Position numbers and translations under genes: made by a program
Notes under the pieces: model-generated
Database searches by the model: none
What the model was told of the DNA's origin: nothing
The model's input: only the letters and a program-made list of their open reading frames with translations
In this document: in pieces, positions 9,549 through 18,810 of the stretch
How the letters are laid out: each line of letters opens with the position of its first letter
How positions within the stretch are numbered: position 1 is the first letter of the stretch
NCBI GenBank assembly: GCA_029262005.1
Contig: JAJDAG010000176.1
Coordinates: 1-61,581, forward strand
DNA from: Candidatus Zhuqueibacterota bacterium
Lineage (GTDB): Bacteria > Zhuqueibacterota > Zhuqueibacteria > Oceanimicrobiales > Oceanimicrobiaceae
Direction: 5' to 3'
DNA length: 61,581 nt

Positions 9549-10333
9549 TAAGCGCTAAATGCCTTTTTCAGGGTACCCCAAAGACCTTTCTTCAAAGGTT
9601 GAACCAGCAGCGGTTCCGGCGGGCTGAAGGGTGTACCTTCAAGTATTTTCTTTGGGTTGTCAAAAAATAAAGCCCGAGCGCGCGCCTCACCCCACCCTTC
9701 AGCTACCGCATGCATCGCATCGCGTAATTTCATTGGACGGCGGCGCGTGTTATGTGCGTCACTGCCCACTAAATGGATGAGGTTGCTGTTTAGCAGCACA
9801 ATGGCCGTATCTCTTACCGGCTCCCCATGTCTGCCAACAATGCTGCCGGCATTCATTTGCAGCAACGCACCCCTTTGCACAAACTCGTAGGCATGTTCAG
9901 GGTTGCGAATGATACCCATGTTGCGCTCCGGATGTGCAATAACAGGCGTGATACCGATTGTTGAAACATCGAAAAAATAATCTGCGACAAATCGTGGAAC
10001 ACCCTGCATGGGAAACTCAACCAGAAAATATTTCTTGTTGTCATCGTAAGTAGAAATGCGATGATGCAACTCCATATCCGGTTGTGAATATATTTCAGAG
10101 CCAAGGTGGAGTTTAATATCAATATTCGCAAGCTCCAGGCGTTTCTTCAGTTCCTCAAATTTTGCAACAATTTCCGCTTCACGGCCATAATCAACATTAC
10201 TGAGTATGTGATGGGTAATCGAGACTTCTTTTATTCCGTCTTCATCCGCTTGGTGCATCATGGCCATTGTTTCTTCCCAATTTGCCGGGCCATCGTCTAT
10301 TTGCGGTAGTACATGTGCGTGGATATCAATCAA
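9548..10333 (-). CDS. PHP-domain phosphatase, CpsB/YwqE type
   Basis: 261-residue metal-dependent phosphatase of the PHP superfamily, closest in pattern to CpsB/YwqE, which dephosphorylate the tyrosine kinases controlling capsule and exopolysaccharide export. Metal-binding motifs are visible: DIHAHVLPQIDDG at the start, THH near residue 41, GSEIYSQ, AHPERN, and GSDAHN near the end. Translation starts with TTG at 10333. A clear AGGAG (10340-10344) sits 6 nt upstream, and the start gives the family's usual N-terminus. No kinase or polysaccharide gene is nearby, so the capsule link comes from the family only. It is the first gene of the operon with the Bat-like protein and HflX. Confidence 0.88.
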   Translation of the reverse strand: MIDIHAHVLPQIDDGPANWEETMAMMHQADEDGIKEVSITHHILSNVDYGREAEIVAKFEELKKRLELANIDIKLHLGSEIYSQPDMELHHRISTYDDNKKYFLVEFPMQGVPRFVADYFFDVSTIGITPVIAHPERNMGIIRNPEHAYEFVQRGALLQMNAGSIVGRHGEPVRDTAIVLLNSNLIHLVGSDAHNTRRRPMKLRDAMHAVAEGWGEARARALFFDNPKKILEGTPFSPPEPLLVQPLKKGLWGTLKKAFSA

Positions 10334-10539
10334 ACTTCACTCCTGCAGAATTTCACCCTAATGACTCATAACAAGAAATTATGCACACATAATTCCCAGA
10401 TAATCTGCTTATTCAAAACTCGTATTGTCCAATGATCTTACAAAAAAAAACGAATGGGAATAATTTCTCGCGTGCTAATATAATATACCATGATATGAGC
10501 AAAGTGCAAAAATGTTTCATTTCTCACGGAGCTTTAATA

Positions 10540-11292
10540 TTATTTTTGGAAATGAATCGCTTCGGCAAACTCCTTCATCAAGTTGAAACTGTTGCTGTAT
10601 TCAAGCACATTGCCGATAACAACGAACGATGCGCCTGCACTGACTTTAGCGGCTGCCTCTGCAGGTGTTCGAATGCCGCCGCCCACAATTAGCGGCAATG
10701 AAACATAATCCCGGACCTGGGTAATCATTTCACAAGGCACAGATTGCTTGGCGCCACTGCCTGCTTCGAGATAAAGCAATCGCATGCCTAGATACTCCGC
10801 TGCAAGTGCAGTTGCTTTGGCAATATCAGGCTTGTTGCCTGGAATGGGCCGAGTGTTGCTCATAAATTCAGCAGATGTTGTGCAACCGGACTCAATGAGC
10901 ATGTAGCCAATGGAGATGGGCTCAATATTCAAGGCCTTAATGACCGGTGCCGACCGCACCTGTTCGCCGATGAGGAAGGTGGGATTTCGCCCGCTTATGA
11001 GCGATAGAAAAAAAATAGCATCTGCATGACGTGAAATCTGCGTAGTGTTGCCCGGAAAAATTATCACTGGAATATCAACGTGCTCTTTGATACGCTTGAC
11101 AAGCTCATCGAAGGATGCTGAAAGAAGCAAACTACCGCCAATTAAAACAGCATCGGCACCCGCTTCGCCTGCCGCAATGGAAAACTCGGTGAGCTGTTCC
11201 TGGCGCCATTTATCCGGATCGATTAGGACGAAGTAACCAGCTCCCTTCCTACTTTTGACTTGAAGAAGTTTTTCTAAGGTCGCCACAATCAT
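10540..11292 (-). CDS. geranylgeranylglyceryl-phosphate synthase-like (PcrB/GGGPS)
   Basis: 250-residue TIM-barrel prenyltransferase of the GGGP synthase family. In archaea this enzyme makes the first ether bond of membrane lipids from glycerol-1-phosphate. Bacterial homologues (PcrB and the Bacteroidota-type group) make prenyl-glyceryl ethers of less certain use. Motifs seen are the glycerol-phosphate/barrel start FVLIDPDKW, GADAVLIGGS, IIFPGNT, YLEAGSGA, and the phosphate-binding VGGGIRTPAEA plus VVIGNVLE at the C-terminus. It lies just downstream of alaS with a terminator-like hairpin between them, so it probably has its own promoter. Chain-length specificity cannot be read here. Confidence 0.92.
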   Translation of the reverse strand: MIVATLEKLLQVKSRKGAGYFVLIDPDKWRQEQLTEFSIAAGEAGADAVLIGGSLLLSASFDELVKRIKEHVDIPVIIFPGNTTQISRHADAIFFLSLISGRNPTFLIGEQVRSAPVIKALNIEPISIGYMLIESGCTTSAEFMSNTRPIPGNKPDIAKATALAAEYLGMRLLYLEAGSGAKQSVPCEMITQVRDYVSLPLIVGGGIRTPAEAAAKVSAGASFVVIGNVLEYSNSFNLMKEFAEAIHFQK

Positions 11293-11330
11293 CCTGATTG
11301 TTATGAGAAGTAAAAGGTTAAATATCTATA

Positions 11331-11361
11331 AAAGAAAAGCCGGCCTTGCCCACGCAGCCGG
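11331..11361 (-). terminator. Rho-independent terminator after alaS
   Basis: On the minus strand, CCGGC...GCCGG forms a short GC-rich stem (extended by one G-U pair) around a loop of about 11 nt. CTTTTCTTTT follows directly, 10 bases after the alaS stop. Confidence 0.7.
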
Positions 11362-11370
11362 TTCTAACAA

Positions 11371-13998
11371 CTACAGCAAAGCAGTCACAATTTCAGGCAC
11401 GTTTTCCAGCGCAGTTTCCAGCTTGGCAATATTCTTGCCGCCAGCCAACGCCATGTGCGGCCGTCCACCACCACCACCTTCGGCAATGGCTGCAACTTTT
11501 TTAACTATGTCGCCTGCCTTCAATTTTTTCCCGGAAATCAGATCGTCTGTTACCACACACACAAACGAAGCATTCTCGTTTATGATCGCTGCCAAAACAC
11601 CAACTCCGGAGCCTATCCTGGAGCGAAGTGTGTCGCTGACTTGCTTCAGTTCGTCAACGCTGTCGCTGTCAATTTTTGCAGCGACCACCCGGAAACCGGC
11701 CAAACTTTGTGCCTGTTCTACCAGGTTGGAAACACCTTGCTGAGCAGACTTAACGCGTTGCTGCTTTAGCACTTTCTCCAGTTCATGGTTTTTTGAAACA
11801 AGCACTTTGACTTTCTCCAGGAGCTCATCACCTTTGCAGTTTAGTGTATCCTCAAGCTGGCGCGTTCTCCGTTTCTCTCCACGTAATAAAGCATCCGCTT
11901 TTACGCCGGTCACAGCTTCCAGCCTGCGAATACCCGCCGCTGCACTCGACTCAGACGTTATCCGGAAATACCCGCCTTCGCCTGTGTGAGAAAGATGGGT
12001 TCCGCCGCAAAGCTCCAAACTGAAATCAGCGATTTTTACCATGCGGACGTGCTCCCCGTACTTTTCTTCAAAGATGGCCATGGCGCCCATTTCACGTGCT
12101 TCGACGTAGGACGTTTCGATGGTCTCAACTTTCAAATCAGCACGGATTTTCTCATTGACCCTTGTTTCAATTCTATCCAACTCTTCATCGGTAATTTTCT
12201 GAAAATGGGTCACGTCAAATCGCAGGTGTTCCGGCCCAACCAGGGAGCCGGCCTGCGTAACATGCTCGCCCAAAACTTCTCGCAACGCCTTGTGCAGCAA
12301 ATGCGTAGATGTGTGGTTGCGAGCTGTGGACTTGCGGGTTTTTGTATCGACCTGCGCCTTCACAGATGCGTTGCTGATGGAACTCCCTTGTTTAAATTCA
12401 CCGATGTGCACAAATGTGGCACCGTCTTTTACAGTATCGAGCACATGCACACGAAAACCGTCACCAATAATTTCACCACAATCCCCAACCTGTCCACCGG
12501 ATTCTCCATAAAAAGGGGTCTGGCTTAGCGTTAGAAAAACCTGATCATTTTCTATATGTAATTTTCTAATTTCAGCTTCTGCTTCAAGCTGCCCGTAACC
12601 AAGAAAAACTGAATCCTTACCTTCACTCAAAGTCTGCCATTGCTTGAAATCGAAATCCATGGAATAAGTCCATTTACCGGCTTTTCTTGCACGCTCCTTC
12701 TGGCCGGCCATGGCAGATTCAAAGCCTTTTTCATCGACTGTAAAGCCTTTCTGACGCGCCATCACCTGAGTTAAATCCAAGGGGAAACCAAATGTATCGT
12801 AAAGCCGAAACGCATCCTCTCCGGGAATTTCCTTGGCACCCGTTTTTGTTACATCGGCAGCAATTTTTTCAAAAATTTCAATACCGCGATCCAAGGTCGC
12901 GTTAAAACCCTCTTCTTCCGACTTAATGACTGATGCGATAAATGCCTGCTTCTCCTTAATTTCAGGAAAAGCATCACCCATCGTCTCTACAAGAACCGGC
13001 ACGAGCTGATAAATAAATGGTTCGTGCAGCTTCAGATTGCGGCCGAAACGGGCAGCACGCCGCAGAATCCTTCGTAAAACATAACCGCGGCCCTCGTTTG
13101 ATGGCATGGCACCATCGGCAATGGAAAATGTGAGGGCACGAACATGATCGGCAATTACCCGATGAGCAAATCCTTTTTCATCTGAGGCATAAGGAGTTCC
13201 GGAAAGATCGGTAATTTTATCCAGCATTGGTGTAAAAAGATCTGTGTCATAGTTTGAATTGGTTCCGTTTAACACAGCCAGAACACGCTCAAACCCCATG
13301 CCGGTGTCTACATGTTTTGCTGGAAGAGCATGCAGCATACCGCTTTTGTCGCGATTGTATTGAATGAAAACCAAATTCCAAATTTCAATAACATTGGGGT
13401 CATCAGCATTAACCCGCTTGCCACCCGACTTGTCAGGCGTCAGGTCAATATGGATTTCAGAGCACGGCCCGCACGGCCCGGTATCTCCCATTTCCCAAAA
13501 ATTGTCCTTTTTGCCAAAACGAAGGATATTTTCCGGATTGATATCCGTCACTTCTTTCCAGAGTTGCTCAGCTTCGATATCGGCATCAAGGCCATCTTTT
13601 TTGTCGCCACCAAATACCGTTGCGTAAAGACGATCTTTTTCAATGCCCCAAACTTCTGTAAGCAATTCCCAGGCCCAGGCAATGGCTTCCTTCTTAAAAT
13701 AATCACCAAATGACCAATTCCCCAACATCTCAAAAAATGTGTGGTGATATGTGTCAAAACCAACATCTTCGAGATCATTGTGCTTGCCGCTGACACGAAT
13801 ACATTTCTGTGTGTCTGCTGCGCGATTGTAATTCCGGGTTTCATTACCAATAAAAACATCTTTGAATTGATTCATTCCCGCATTGGTGAAAAGCAAGGTT
13901 GGATCGTCGAACGGTACGACAGGGGCGCTCGCCACAATTTCATGCTGTTTTTTCTTAAAAAAATCGAGGAATTGGTTTCTAACGTCTTTGGAGTTCAT
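11371..13998 (-). CDS. alaS: alanyl-tRNA synthetase
   Basis: 875-residue class II synthetase that charges tRNA-Ala. It is full length: the catalytic domain starts at residue 1 with the usual PTLLFTNAGMNQFKD and FFEMLGNWSFGDYFK motifs, followed by the tRNA-binding middle part. The editing domain carries the zinc/catalytic pair HTSTHLLH and CGGTHLSHTG, which removes mischarged Ser and Gly. The C-Ala domain ends with the glycine-rich GGGGGRPHMALAGG. The ATG at 13998 gives the standard N-terminus. In many bacteria alaS directly follows recA-recX. Here a 2.3-kb stretch with a small membrane protein, a cold-shock gene and a gene-free region separates them. Confidence 0.98.
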   Translation of the reverse strand: MNSKDVRNQFLDFFKKKQHEIVASAPVVPFDDPTLLFTNAGMNQFKDVFIGNETRNYNRAADTQKCIRVSGKHNDLEDVGFDTYHHTFFEMLGNWSFGDYFKKEAIAWAWELLTEVWGIEKDRLYATVFGGDKKDGLDADIEAEQLWKEVTDINPENILRFGKKDNFWEMGDTGPCGPCSEIHIDLTPDKSGGKRVNADDPNVIEIWNLVFIQYNRDKSGMLHALPAKHVDTGMGFERVLAVLNGTNSNYDTDLFTPMLDKITDLSGTPYASDEKGFAHRVIADHVRALTFSIADGAMPSNEGRGYVLRRILRRAARFGRNLKLHEPFIYQLVPVLVETMGDAFPEIKEKQAFIASVIKSEEEGFNATLDRGIEIFEKIAADVTKTGAKEIPGEDAFRLYDTFGFPLDLTQVMARQKGFTVDEKGFESAMAGQKERARKAGKWTYSMDFDFKQWQTLSEGKDSVFLGYGQLEAEAEIRKLHIENDQVFLTLSQTPFYGESGGQVGDCGEIIGDGFRVHVLDTVKDGATFVHIGEFKQGSSISNASVKAQVDTKTRKSTARNHTSTHLLHKALREVLGEHVTQAGSLVGPEHLRFDVTHFQKITDEELDRIETRVNEKIRADLKVETIETSYVEAREMGAMAIFEEKYGEHVRMVKIADFSLELCGGTHLSHTGEGGYFRITSESSAAAGIRRLEAVTGVKADALLRGEKRRTRQLEDTLNCKGDELLEKVKVLVSKNHELEKVLKQQRVKSAQQGVSNLVEQAQSLAGFRVVAAKIDSDSVDELKQVSDTLRSRIGSGVGVLAAIINENASFVCVVTDDLISGKKLKAGDIVKKVAAIAEGGGGGRPHMALAGGKNIAKLETALENVPEIVTALL

Positions 13999-15159
13999 TT
14001 TGATTTAAAGCTACCCTGTTTGAAAAATAAACGAATTGGAAATATAATAATTTTAATTGCAAAGCACGATGCTTTTTTGCCTTTAGAAACAAGAAAAAAT
14101 AACCCAAAAATAATACCTGCTTAATTTGAAAGGGAAAAACACAGTCGGGCTTAAAACAAACATTACCCCAAAGCGACAAATGGAGAATCTGCAGGAAAGT
14201 TGTAACCACCGCTTCTGACTGGATATCAAAAACTTATCGACACCAAAGCCCACTTTTGAGTCGGAATTCCATGGGGAGGACAATCTCGTGAGTGTCGGTG
14301 TGACAATGGCCTCCGCGAACAGACGATACCCGGTTACTTCCACCGGAAAACAGCTCAGGTAGATCGCAGACGCCTTTTATACTTTTGCGGTGATATTGCT
14401 TACATTGCGGACTGCGGGAAATCCTGTGCAATCAAAACAAACAGGGAGCATCTCGTGTGGTAGCAGCGCGTGGCGAAGGCGTCGTGCATCGAGTTATATC
14501 TCGTCGATCACGATTTCAGATCGACCGAAATCGTGCTCCAATCGCCATTACTAAGCGCAGCAACAACTGACCGCTGCGGGTAAAAATAACCGGACCCATC
14601 ACGCCAATCCTGGCAAAAACGAGTTCGCCGAATGCTTCTTTCCACTGCTCGGCATTACCAAGCAAGCGGACATCAATATTGCGCAAATTACGTCCAGCCA
14701 TTTTTCCCGCAGTCACACCGGATAAAACACTCTATCCGTGCAGCCGGAACAACAATATCTCTCGAAAAAGCTGTACCTGCGCAAACCACACCTGCAGCAT
14801 ACCCGCTACTCAACAATAGCTTGCCAGCGCTTGTAGAAGCTTTTGTACGCACCCAAAATTGATCAAATCAATAAAGGTGCCTTTGTAAGCATCAGGAGCG
14901 ATGCTGCTTGCAGGAAGTACTTTAACGTCTCTTTCAGCCACCAACCCCAATCTAATCCCTCCCTTCCAGGAGCCACAAAAGATTGGGGTTTTGAAAACGT
15001 ACAAATGCGTGCCGAAAAAAAATGACCGTCTTCACAAATGGAGAAAACTCAGTTACCTCAACAACATCAGTAATATTGCAACGTCCCTTGCCTGTAATAC
15101 AGAGCTACCGGTTCACTACATTTCTCAAAGTAAACCGAACAAAGAACCGTATGAACTAA
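13999..15159. other. 1.16-kb gene-free stretch, probably decayed coding sequence
   Basis: No complete gene was found on either strand. Open stretches on the minus strand (15004-14810, then roughly 14830-14720 and 14716-14516 in changing frames) show protein-like composition but are cut by stops and frame changes. The first has an RLGLV...DVKVL...FIDLINFG...LLQAL pattern that faintly recalls the N-terminus of fumarylacetoacetate-hydrolase-like proteins. I cannot confirm that. A 9-bp perfect hairpin (14509-14517 with 14527-14535) lies inside. The region splits alaS from the csp and recX-recA genes and is best read as a relic of a lost gene or of an insertion. Confidence 0.4.
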
Positions 15160-15372
15160 CTAAGCAAGCTTTACATTTTCCGCCTGTGGGCCCTTCTCTC
15201 CCTGGGTTACCTGCATACTGACTTTCTGCCCTTCCTGCAGTGTCCTGAATCCGTCAATCTGAATCGCTGAATGATGCACGAACACATCGGGGCCATCTTC
15301 CCGCTCAATAAAACCAAACCCCTTGCTGTCGTTAAACCACTTAACTGTACCAATAACTGCTTCGTCTGACAT
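15160..15372 (-). CDS. cold-shock protein (CspA family)
   Basis: 70-residue single-domain OB-fold protein that binds single-stranded RNA and DNA, usually acting as an RNA chaperone at low temperature. Both nucleic-acid binding motifs are present: [16 protein letters not shown] (RNP1-like KGFGFI) and DVFVHHSAI (RNP2-like). The start at 15372 (MSDEAVIG) is preferred over the in-frame ATG at 15399 because AGAGG precedes it and the family begins there. It is monocistronic with a long upstream leader. Confidence 0.95.
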   Translation of the reverse strand: MSDEAVIGTVKWFNDSKGFGFIEREDGPDVFVHHSAIQIDGFRTLQEGQKVSMQVTQGEKGPQAENVKLA

Positions 15373-15745
15373 GTTAACCTCTTTGTTTAAATGTGCCAAT
15401 TAAGAATTGGCGTTAGTAAAAACCAGTTTCATTTAGATAACCGGCGTGTTGTTTATAAAACAAAAAATAGACAAAATACCCACATGCCGCCATTTAGCAA
15501 ACGGCATCAAAAAACAGTACCAATTTCATGGACAGTTCAGTGGATAGGAAAAACAACTGAGAAATGCAATCATATCGCAGCATACACAGTCAAACAATGA
15601 CAGCTCCAAGAACATATAATAAGCTGTCAGTTCATAATCTCAATTAACATATAACATAATAAGCAAAAAATGCAAAAAGTCAACAAATAGTTGCTATTTT
15701 TATTGAAATTTAATTACAGAAAAAACAGCATTGAGGTTCCGAGAA
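15373..15745 (-). promoter_or_regulatory. csp upstream region with two hairpins
   Basis: About 370 bases with no gene, upstream of the cold-shock gene. Two perfect inverted repeats are present: ATGCCG with CGGCAT (15484-15489 with 15502-15507) and TGACAGCT with AGCTGTCA (15598-15605 with 15622-15629). Cold-shock mRNAs often have long structured leaders that act as thermosensors, and one or both hairpins could belong to such a leader. The transcription start is unknown, so this is an inference. Confidence 0.35.
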
Positions 15746-16162
15746 TCACCCTATTATGCCGAAGTAAAGCGGCTGTGCAGGGAACAAACACAACTGCAAC
15801 GGTTCCTTGGTCGGCATTGGTTTGGACAAAAAAGCAGGATCATCCGGTCTATGCTGTCTTATAATAATGAGACGATAAACCAGAAAACCCATCGTAACCA
15901 GCGCCGCACAACCAACGCCAAGCAAAGTACGGAGGCGTTGCATGTTGGTCAGTTTTCGGCTGAGGAGAATCCCAGTTACCAGTGCTAGCAGCAAACCGAT
16001 AACGCCGTAACCTAACAGTATTGCCGGACCTGCAAGTCCACTGTGCGCAGGCACAAAAAATTTTCCGATGAGCGCCCCCAGGAAGAGGCCCAGAAATGCC
16101 ACCAGCAAAACAAAGAGTATGCAAGTCACTATTTTGGGTTTAGGCATTGAATATAATTCCAT
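15746..16162 (-). CDS. small multi-pass membrane protein, unknown function
   Basis: Up to 138 residues with three likely transmembrane helices (about 12-32, 43-66 and 78-97 counted from the first ATG), a short basic cytoplasmic or periplasmic tail, and no recognised motif. The second ATG (16147, MPKPK) could be the real start, and neither has a convincing ribosome site. It lies on the same strand as recX and csp but is separated from both. I do not recognise the family. Confidence 0.5.
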   Translation of the reverse strand: MELYSMPKPKIVTCILFVLLVAFLGLFLGALIGKFFVPAHSGLAGPAILLGYGVIGLLLALVTGILLSRKLTNMQRLRTLLGVGCAALVTMGFLVYRLIIIRQHRPDDPAFLSKPMPTKEPLQLCLFPAQPLYFGIIG

Positions 16163-16183
16163 TTACAATTAAGTTGAATTCCA

Positions 16184-16312
16184 ATGGTAAAATGGTTTTT
16201 GGTGGCACTACTCGTACTATGCATTGCAGCATCAAGTAACCCCATCTACCGAAACACACAACCGACATCTCTTCTCTTCGATAACTCCGGCGAAAAAGAC
16301 CACCGGTTTTAA
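16184..16312 (+). CDS. possible small secreted peptide (42 aa)
   Basis: A 42-codon frame that runs against its neighbours. Its product starts MVKWFLVALLVLCIAAS, a textbook signal-peptide or membrane-helix shape, followed by a short polar tail (NPIYRN...EKDHRF). There is no lipobox and the ribosome site is weak. It fills the gap between the small membrane protein and recX and overlaps the recX stop by a few bases. The hydrophobic start could also arise by chance from T-rich DNA, so confidence is low. Confidence 0.3.
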   Translation: MVKWFLVALLVLCIAASSNPIYRNTQPTSLLFDNSGEKDHRF

Positions 16313-16947
16313 TCCCTGGGAAAGTTGCTCATCACTTCGGTGATCACATCCCAAGTAAATCCTCGGCGCAAGAGAAGATCTTGCAACCGTTTTTTTTTGA
16401 CCAGCGTGTCGAGATTCCTAAAACTCTCCTGCTTTCTAGCTACCAGAGCCCTTGCAAACGCTTCTTCGCTCTTTTCAGAAAACGCCTCGCACACGACTTT
16501 ATCAATAATTTTCTCCTCAATGCCTTTTCGCCAGAGTGCGCTCCGAAGTCCCTTTGCTCCCATCGGTTTACTCAACAGACGACTCCGGGTAAAAGCGCGG
16601 GCAAAGTCAAGATCGTTAATGAACCCGGATTGCTTCAGTTCATTTATTACTTCAGAGACGCTGCTTTCATTGTAATCTTTTTGCTTGAGTTTAATCCGCA
16701 GTTCCTGTTCACTGTGGGCACGTCGGCCCAGATACCTAAAAGCATTTTCCTTGACTTTCCTGAAATCTTCGGAATGCAAAATATCAGAGATGCGTTCGTT
16801 CGCCAGAACATCCCCTGTCTTCAAGTTAAATCTGGCGACGATTGCCACATGCAACCCAAAAGCAAATTCGCCATCCAAAAAGATGGAAAGACGATTCCTG
16901 CGTTTCTTTTGAGCCTCGATGCTTGTAATGACACCGGCAGGCTTCAT
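16309..16947 (-). CDS. recX: RecX, regulator of RecA
   Basis: RecX binds RecA filaments and blocks or shortens them, limiting recombination and SOS induction. The 212-residue product has the RecX three-helix repeats: AFRYLGRRAHSEQELRIKL, VINELKQSGFINDLDFARAFTRSR, then LRSALWRKGIEEKIIDKVV and a fourth C-terminal unit LQDLLLRRGFTWDVI. An in-frame TTG at 16974 directly abuts the recA stop, but the ATG at 16947 (MKPAGVITSIEAQ) fits the family start better. It is encoded right behind recA, 27 bases after its stop, as in most bacteria. Confidence 0.95.
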   Translation of the reverse strand: MKPAGVITSIEAQKKRRNRLSIFLDGEFAFGLHVAIVARFNLKTGDVLANERISDILHSEDFRKVKENAFRYLGRRAHSEQELRIKLKQKDYNESSVSEVINELKQSGFINDLDFARAFTRSRLLSKPMGAKGLRSALWRKGIEEKIIDKVVCEAFSEKSEEAFARALVARKQESFRNLDTLVKKKRLQDLLLRRGFTWDVITEVMSNFPRD

Positions 16948-16974
16948 GGCATGACTCGTTGAATAAAATGACAA

Positions 16975-18042
16975 TTACACGGCAGGCTGACCATTCCCTG
17001 CTGGTTTCTTTGCTTTCTCCTGCTCGGGTTCCGCCTTTTTTATAAGGCCAAGGGCTTCACGCACCTGCTTGTTAATTTTCTTCAGAAGGTCCGGATTTGC
17101 AATCAAGTATTTTTTTACATTTTCACGCCCCTGCCCAAGTCGTTCCTCGCCATAAGAAAACCAGGTGCCGCTTTTTTGAATAATGTCATTTTTCACGGCA
17201 TTATCAATGAGATCACCTTCGCGGGAAATGCCAGTGCCGTACATTATGTCAAACTCAGCATCGCGGAACGGCGGCGCCACTTTATTTTTCACAATCTTGG
17301 TTTTGGTGCGATTACCAATGATGTGCTCGCTGTCTTTGATTGAGGCTATTCGGCGAATATCAATGCGGACCGAGGCGTAAAACTTCAGTGCACGCCCTCC
17401 TGTGGTTGTTTCCGGATTGCCAAACATCACACCGATTTTTTCACGAATCTGATTGATGAAAATCACGCAGGTTCTGGACTTACTGATAATGCCCGCAAGC
17501 TTGCGCATGGCTTGCGACATTAAACGTGCCTGCAAACCCATCTGCGCATCCCCCATGTCGCCCTCTATCTCCGCCTTGGGTACCAGAGCTGCTACAGAAT
17601 CAATTACAATAACATCAAGTGCCCCGCTGCGAACCAGAGTTTCCGTAATTTCCAATGCCTGTTCGCCAGTATCAGGTTGTGAAATGAGTAAATTGTCAAT
17701 ATCGAGCCCGAGATTCTTTGCGTATTTTGCATCAAGCGCATGCTCGGCATCGATAAAGGCAGCCAGGCCACCACGCTTCTGAGCCTCGGCAATCACATGC
17801 AAAGTCAATGTGGTTTTACCAGAGGATTCAGGCCCAAAAACCTCAACAACCCGACCTCGGGGGAACCCACCAACGCCGAGTGCAGCGTCCAAAGAAATAC
17901 AACCAGTTGGGATGGCCTCAATGCCGCCGACAGTATGCCCATCATCACCCAAACGCATAATCGAACCCTTGCCAAACTGGCGGTCGATTTGAGACATGGC
18001 AAGCTCAAGTGCTTTGAGTTTCTCTGCTTTTTCCTCGCCCAT
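16975..18042 (-). CDS. recA: recombinase RecA
   Basis: 355-residue strand-exchange ATPase central to homologous recombination and to SOS induction by self-cleavage of LexA-type repressors. The Walker A motif GPESSGKTT, Walker B region ([10 protein letters not shown]), the L1/L2 DNA-binding loops ([18 protein letters not shown]-like and [20 protein letters not shown]) and the acidic/basic C-terminal tail are all present. A strong GGAAGGTG site sits about 8 nt before the ATG. The C-terminus has an Ala/Pro/Lys-rich extension. It heads the recA-recX unit. I saw no clear LexA box in the 190 bases upstream, though the box sequence in this lineage is not known to me. Confidence 0.99.
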   Translation of the reverse strand: MGEEKAEKLKALELAMSQIDRQFGKGSIMRLGDDGHTVGGIEAIPTGCISLDAALGVGGFPRGRVVEVFGPESSGKTTLTLHVIAEAQKRGGLAAFIDAEHALDAKYAKNLGLDIDNLLISQPDTGEQALEITETLVRSGALDVIVIDSVAALVPKAEIEGDMGDAQMGLQARLMSQAMRKLAGIISKSRTCVIFINQIREKIGVMFGNPETTTGGRALKFYASVRIDIRRIASIKDSEHIIGNRTKTKIVKNKVAPPFRDAEFDIMYGTGISREGDLIDNAVKNDIIQKSGTWFSYGEERLGQGRENVKKYLIANPDLLKKINKQVREALGLIKKAEPEQEKAKKPAGNGQPAV

Positions 18043-18235
18043 TTATTCACCTTCCTTATTTGTAGAAAACAACATTGATTCAAGATTGTACAAATCAGCC
18101 GGATGCCGGTGCAGTCTTTTAGATGGAGATAAACCACTGTTCGAAAAAAGCAACTCCGGCTGCGTCAAATTCGAAAATAAAACACTACAATTATACACAA
18201 ATCCTACACTGCAATCAACAAAAACCAACTACCTT

Positions 18236-18799
18236 TTATAGTTTCAACTGAAATTTTCGCAGAGGTGTGTACACAGCCCCATCGGGTTTTAACTCACTTC
18301 TCATCAATACTATTTCACTGGCTCGGGAAACACCGGCATCAAAATTGATACTGTGAAAATGGTCGATAAAATCAAGGGTAGGTTGTGATTTCACACGACC
18401 TAAAGACAAATGCGGCGTAAATTTACGACTTTCTTTTGAAAAACCAAATTGAATTAAAGCATCATCAACACTTTTTGCCAGAGCATTAAACGCATTATCA
18501 GGTGCGTTCACGCCAACCCAAAGCACTCGCGGCCGCTCTATATTCGGAAATGCTCCCAGCCCTTTGACCGTGAAGGTAAATACAGAGGAAGAAGCCAGGG
18601 ACTGAGCAAGCGCATCTTCGATGAGCGAAAGGCCGCTGGAATCAACATTCCCAAGAAACTTGACAGTAAGATGTATATTGGAGGGTCGAGGCCAACTAAT
18701 CCGTTCGCGCATCGGTTTCAATTGCTCTTGAAGCACAGCAATTTTTTCCTGAACAGAGCTTGGCATTGTTAAGGCGATAAAGGTACGAATTTCCGGCAT
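18236..18799 (-). CDS. thpR: RNA 2',3'-cyclic phosphodiesterase (LigT/ThpR)
   Basis: 187-residue 2H phosphoesterase that opens 2',3'-cyclic phosphates on RNA (first described as a 2'-5' RNA ligase). Both catalytic HxTx/HxSx motifs are present: NIHLTVKFLG near residue 43 and FTPHLSLGRVK near residue 127. The ATG at 18799 (MPEIRTFIAL) is chosen because the family starts this way; it lies 11 bases after the cinA stop. Gene order cinA-thpR-(recA) is conserved in many bacteria, but the physiological substrate is unsettled. Confidence 0.93.
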   Translation of the reverse strand: MPEIRTFIALTMPSSVQEKIAVLQEQLKPMRERISWPRPSNIHLTVKFLGNVDSSGLSLIEDALAQSLASSSVFTFTVKGLGAFPNIERPRVLWVGVNAPDNAFNALAKSVDDALIQFGFSKESRKFTPHLSLGRVKSQPTLDFIDHFHSINFDAGVSRASEIVLMRSELKPDGAVYTPLRKFQLKL

Positions 18800-18810
18800 G
18801 AGCCAAATCT

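Noticed and set aside
14509-14535. 9-bp hairpin as a terminator
   Set aside because: No T-run on either side and no gene end nearby.
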